Of a DNA stretch of 64,000 bases, positions 62,746 through 64,000 are shown one piece after another. The stretch covers positions 1,612,001 through 1,676,000 of the forward strand of contig OX044357.1 in the NCBI GenBank assembly GCA_943846675.1. The letters are read 5' to 3'. Source of the DNA: UBA987 sp002292105. Lineage in GTDB: Bacteria; Bacteroidota; Bacteroidia; NS11-12g; UBA9320. Position 1 is the first letter of the stretch; each line of letters begins with the position of its first letter. A program made the position numbers and the translations under genes. The notes beneath the pieces were generated by a model. That model saw nothing but the letters and a program-made list of their open reading frames with translations, did no database searches and had not been told where the DNA came from.

Positions 62746-63237
62746 ATGATTTTAAGTTTCCCTGTTCTGCTTTTGGCAGCGCTGATACCGATGATTATCG
62801 GTTTCATATGGTATAACCCAAATGTGTTTGGAAAAGCCTGGATGGAAGCATCTGGCATGACTGACGAGAAAGTGAAGAGTGGAAACATGATTGTCATTTT
62901 CCTATTAAGCTTCGTCCTGGCCTGTATGCTGGCCTTTGCTCTGAATGGTATGGTCATTCACCAAAACCACTTGGCTTCGCTTTTCTTCGGTCAAGATGAG
63001 TCTTATACCCAAACCATTGAGTATTTAAACACAAATCATGAAGGTTGGATGAATAACTGGAGAAACTTTAGACACGGCGCCATTCATGGATTTATAGGCG
63101 GAATTTTCTTTGCGTTTCCGGTGCTCATTACCAATGCCATGTTCGAAAGAAAAGGATTTAAGTATGCTTTAGTTAACGGTGGTTACTGGATCGTAACGCT
63201 TACTCTAATGGGTGGTGTTATTTGCCAGTTTTCGTAA
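62746..63237 (+). CDS. DUF1761 membrane protein
   Basis: This encodes 163 residues with four hydrophobic segments. The beginning P-M-I-I-G-F-I-W-Y-N-P-N-V-F-G-K-A-W-M and the late A-L-V-N-G-G-Y-W motif are the marks of DUF1761, a small integral membrane family of unknown function. The LysE-type gene precedes it by 59 bp on the same strand. A terminator follows. Confidence 0.92.
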   Translation: MILSFPVLLLAALIPMIIGFIWYNPNVFGKAWMEASGMTDEKVKSGNMIVIFLLSFVLACMLAFALNGMVIHQNHLASLFFGQDESYTQTIEYLNTNHEGWMNNWRNFRHGAIHGFIGGIFFAFPVLITNAMFERKGFKYALVNGGYWIVTLTLMGGVICQFS

Positions 63238-63260
63238 ATCGATTAACTCAAATTTACCAG

Positions 63261-63289
63261 AAGCCTCTCATTTTATGAGGGGCTTTTTT
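63261..63289 (+). terminator. rho-independent terminator after the DUF1761 gene
   Basis: A 9-bp stem (63262-63270 with 63276-63284, one G-T pair), a TTTTA loop and six Ts follow the stop. The stop codon and last codons of the convergent minus-strand gene lie inside the hairpin. Confidence 0.88.
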
Positions 63290-64000
63290 AGTGCATTCTT
63301 ATCACCCCTTATTCGTTCGGACAATACAGCCATAAACTCAGGAATGTCGTCAAAAGAGAATTTAGGGTCTACTTGTTCCACAATCCACTCTCCCCCTTTA
63401 TTTACCAATTTGTGAGAGAAGACAAACTCGTCGCTACCTTCTTCAAGTTCACCAAAGCGCAGATCGCAAAGCATCAACGTATCATCCCTTTCTCTGACCA
63501 TATACCAACCCTTTGTGATTTTAAGTAAACGTTTAATTTGAGGTTCGTCCCTGATTGAATCAATTTTGTGTTGGTCTTTAGGATGTCCGATAAACGAAAT
63601 TTTTTTGTCCTTATCAAAAAAAGAATAGTAGCCTATCAGAAATGAATCTTTGGTCTCAACGTTGGCTGTCCACAGCATACTATTAAACATCGTGGGTCTA
63701 TTGGATATCGATACGTATTCAATATTTTGATGCTTTAAGCTGTTCTTAAATGTCTGAAAAGACATCCCCTTCAATCCAATGGTGACAAGCATGTAGAAGC
63801 TACTTAACAATATACCCAGGTTATTGAGCTTTGCCCGCCTTTTGGTTCCGCGTCGGGTTACCAGTGCGGCAATGACCAATACTAAGAATGGAATGGTATA
63901 GATTGGATCAACTACATTGATATTGTTGTAGGCAATTCGAAGGTCTAATGGCCAGAAGAATTGGGTACCCCATGTGGTATGACAATCCAGAAGCGGATGT
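63268..64000 (-). CDS. membrane-bound metal-dependent hydrolase (YdjM/DUF457 family), 5'-truncated by the window edge
   Basis: The frame is open to the right edge (last full codon at 63997-63999), so the start lies outside the window; the TTG at 63879 is only an internal codon. Read inward from the edge, the protein shows H-P-L-L-D-C-H-T-T-W-G-T-Q-F-F-W-P-L-D, the metal-binding motif of the YdjM/DUF457 hydrolases, then a transmembrane segment, a short basic loop and a second hydrophobic segment. The rest (about residues 75-240 of the visible part) is a soluble domain that follows in Bacteroidota members. The substrate is unknown. Its stop lies in the terminator hairpin of the convergent gene. 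Confidence 0.82.
   Translation of the reverse strand, partial: HPLLDCHTTWGTQFFWPLDLRIAYNNINVVDPIYTIPFLVLVIAALVTRRGTKRRAKLNNLGILLSSFYMLVTIGLKGMSFQTFKNSLKHQNIEYVSISNRPTMFNSMLWTANVETKDSFLIGYYSFFDKDKKISFIGHPKDQHKIDSIRDEPQIKRLLKITKGWYMVRERDDTLMLCDLRFGELEEGSDEFVFSHKLVNKGGEWIVEQVDPKFSFDDIPEFMAVLSERIRGDKNALKKPLIK

Noticed and set aside
63268..63879. 203-residue protein starting with TTG at 63879
   Set aside because: The frame continues to the window edge with family motifs upstream of that TTG, so it is an internal codon.

Overview
The window looks like chromosomal DNA of a Bacteroidota bacterium, most likely a marine-type Flavobacteriales relative; I cannot name the genus. The evidence is a SusC/SusD outer-membrane pair, several secreted proteins with type IX secretion (T9SS) sorting domains (type A and type B), the T9SS regulator PorX, the Bacteroidota-type LpxC/FabZ fusion, stand-alone MnmD, paired S46 dipeptidyl peptidases, and promoter-like TAnnTTTG elements in place of the sigma70 consensus. 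I see no prophage, insertion sequence, CRISPR array, rRNA or tRNA. Most of the window is housekeeping genes mixed with secreted proteins, and no stretch over about 300 bases is empty once the GNAT pseudogene near 5.3-5.8 kb is counted.

Layout. 0-5.2 kb: the end of a giant PKD-repeat surface protein, then a small secreted protein. 5.3-5.8 kb: a decayed acetyltransferase gene. 5.8-11.8 kb (minus): a four-gene SusC-SusD-lipoprotein-lipoprotein operon resembling the peptide-binding BT2261-BT2264 type. 12-17.3 kb (minus): methyltransferase, parC and parE. 17.5-25 kb: RDD protein, kelch protein, ferritin, YchF, PhnA-like protein, transglutaminase-like lipoprotein, desaturase, queE and folD. 25.1-29.5 kb (plus): four tandem related lipoproteins, each overlapping the next by exactly 11 nt, followed by a subtilisin-family protease. 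29.5-33.2 kb (minus): a 1256-residue repeat protein with a T9SS tail. 33.3-41.4 kb: a YyaL-type thioredoxin-fold protein, a DPP7-like and a DPP11-like peptidase, and an MlaFE-type ABC pair. 41.4-46.3 kb: SDR, T9SS cargo, mnmD, a GT2 glycosyltransferase and a frameshifted membrane protein. 46.3-51.5 kb (minus): ABC ATPase, lpxA, lpxC/fabZ, lpxD and an HD phosphohydrolase. 51.6-56.2 kb (plus): porX, tsaE, a secreted M28 peptidase and a beta-CASP RNase-like hydrolase. 56.3-64 kb: gyrA, TPR protein, DUF3817, a ten-copy heptamer repeat, DUF2130, LysE-type exporter, DUF1761 and a truncated membrane metal-hydrolase.

How the genes may work together. The accessory content leans toward protein and peptide use: a probable oligopeptide SusCD importer, an S8 protease, an M28 aminopeptidase-like enzyme with a T9SS tail, and two S46 dipeptidyl peptidases whose specificity-determining residues (Gly versus Arg) predict complementary substrates. 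This link is my inference from family knowledge; the genes are not in one operon. The most unusual local architecture is the lipoprotein array plus protease at 25.1-29.5 kb. Two reading-frame lesions (5.3-5.8 kb and 45.2 kb) and the heptamer repeat at 60.57-60.64 kb are the other clear irregularities. Both gyrA and parC/parE are present, so both type IIA topoisomerases are partly encoded here; gyrB is not in the window.
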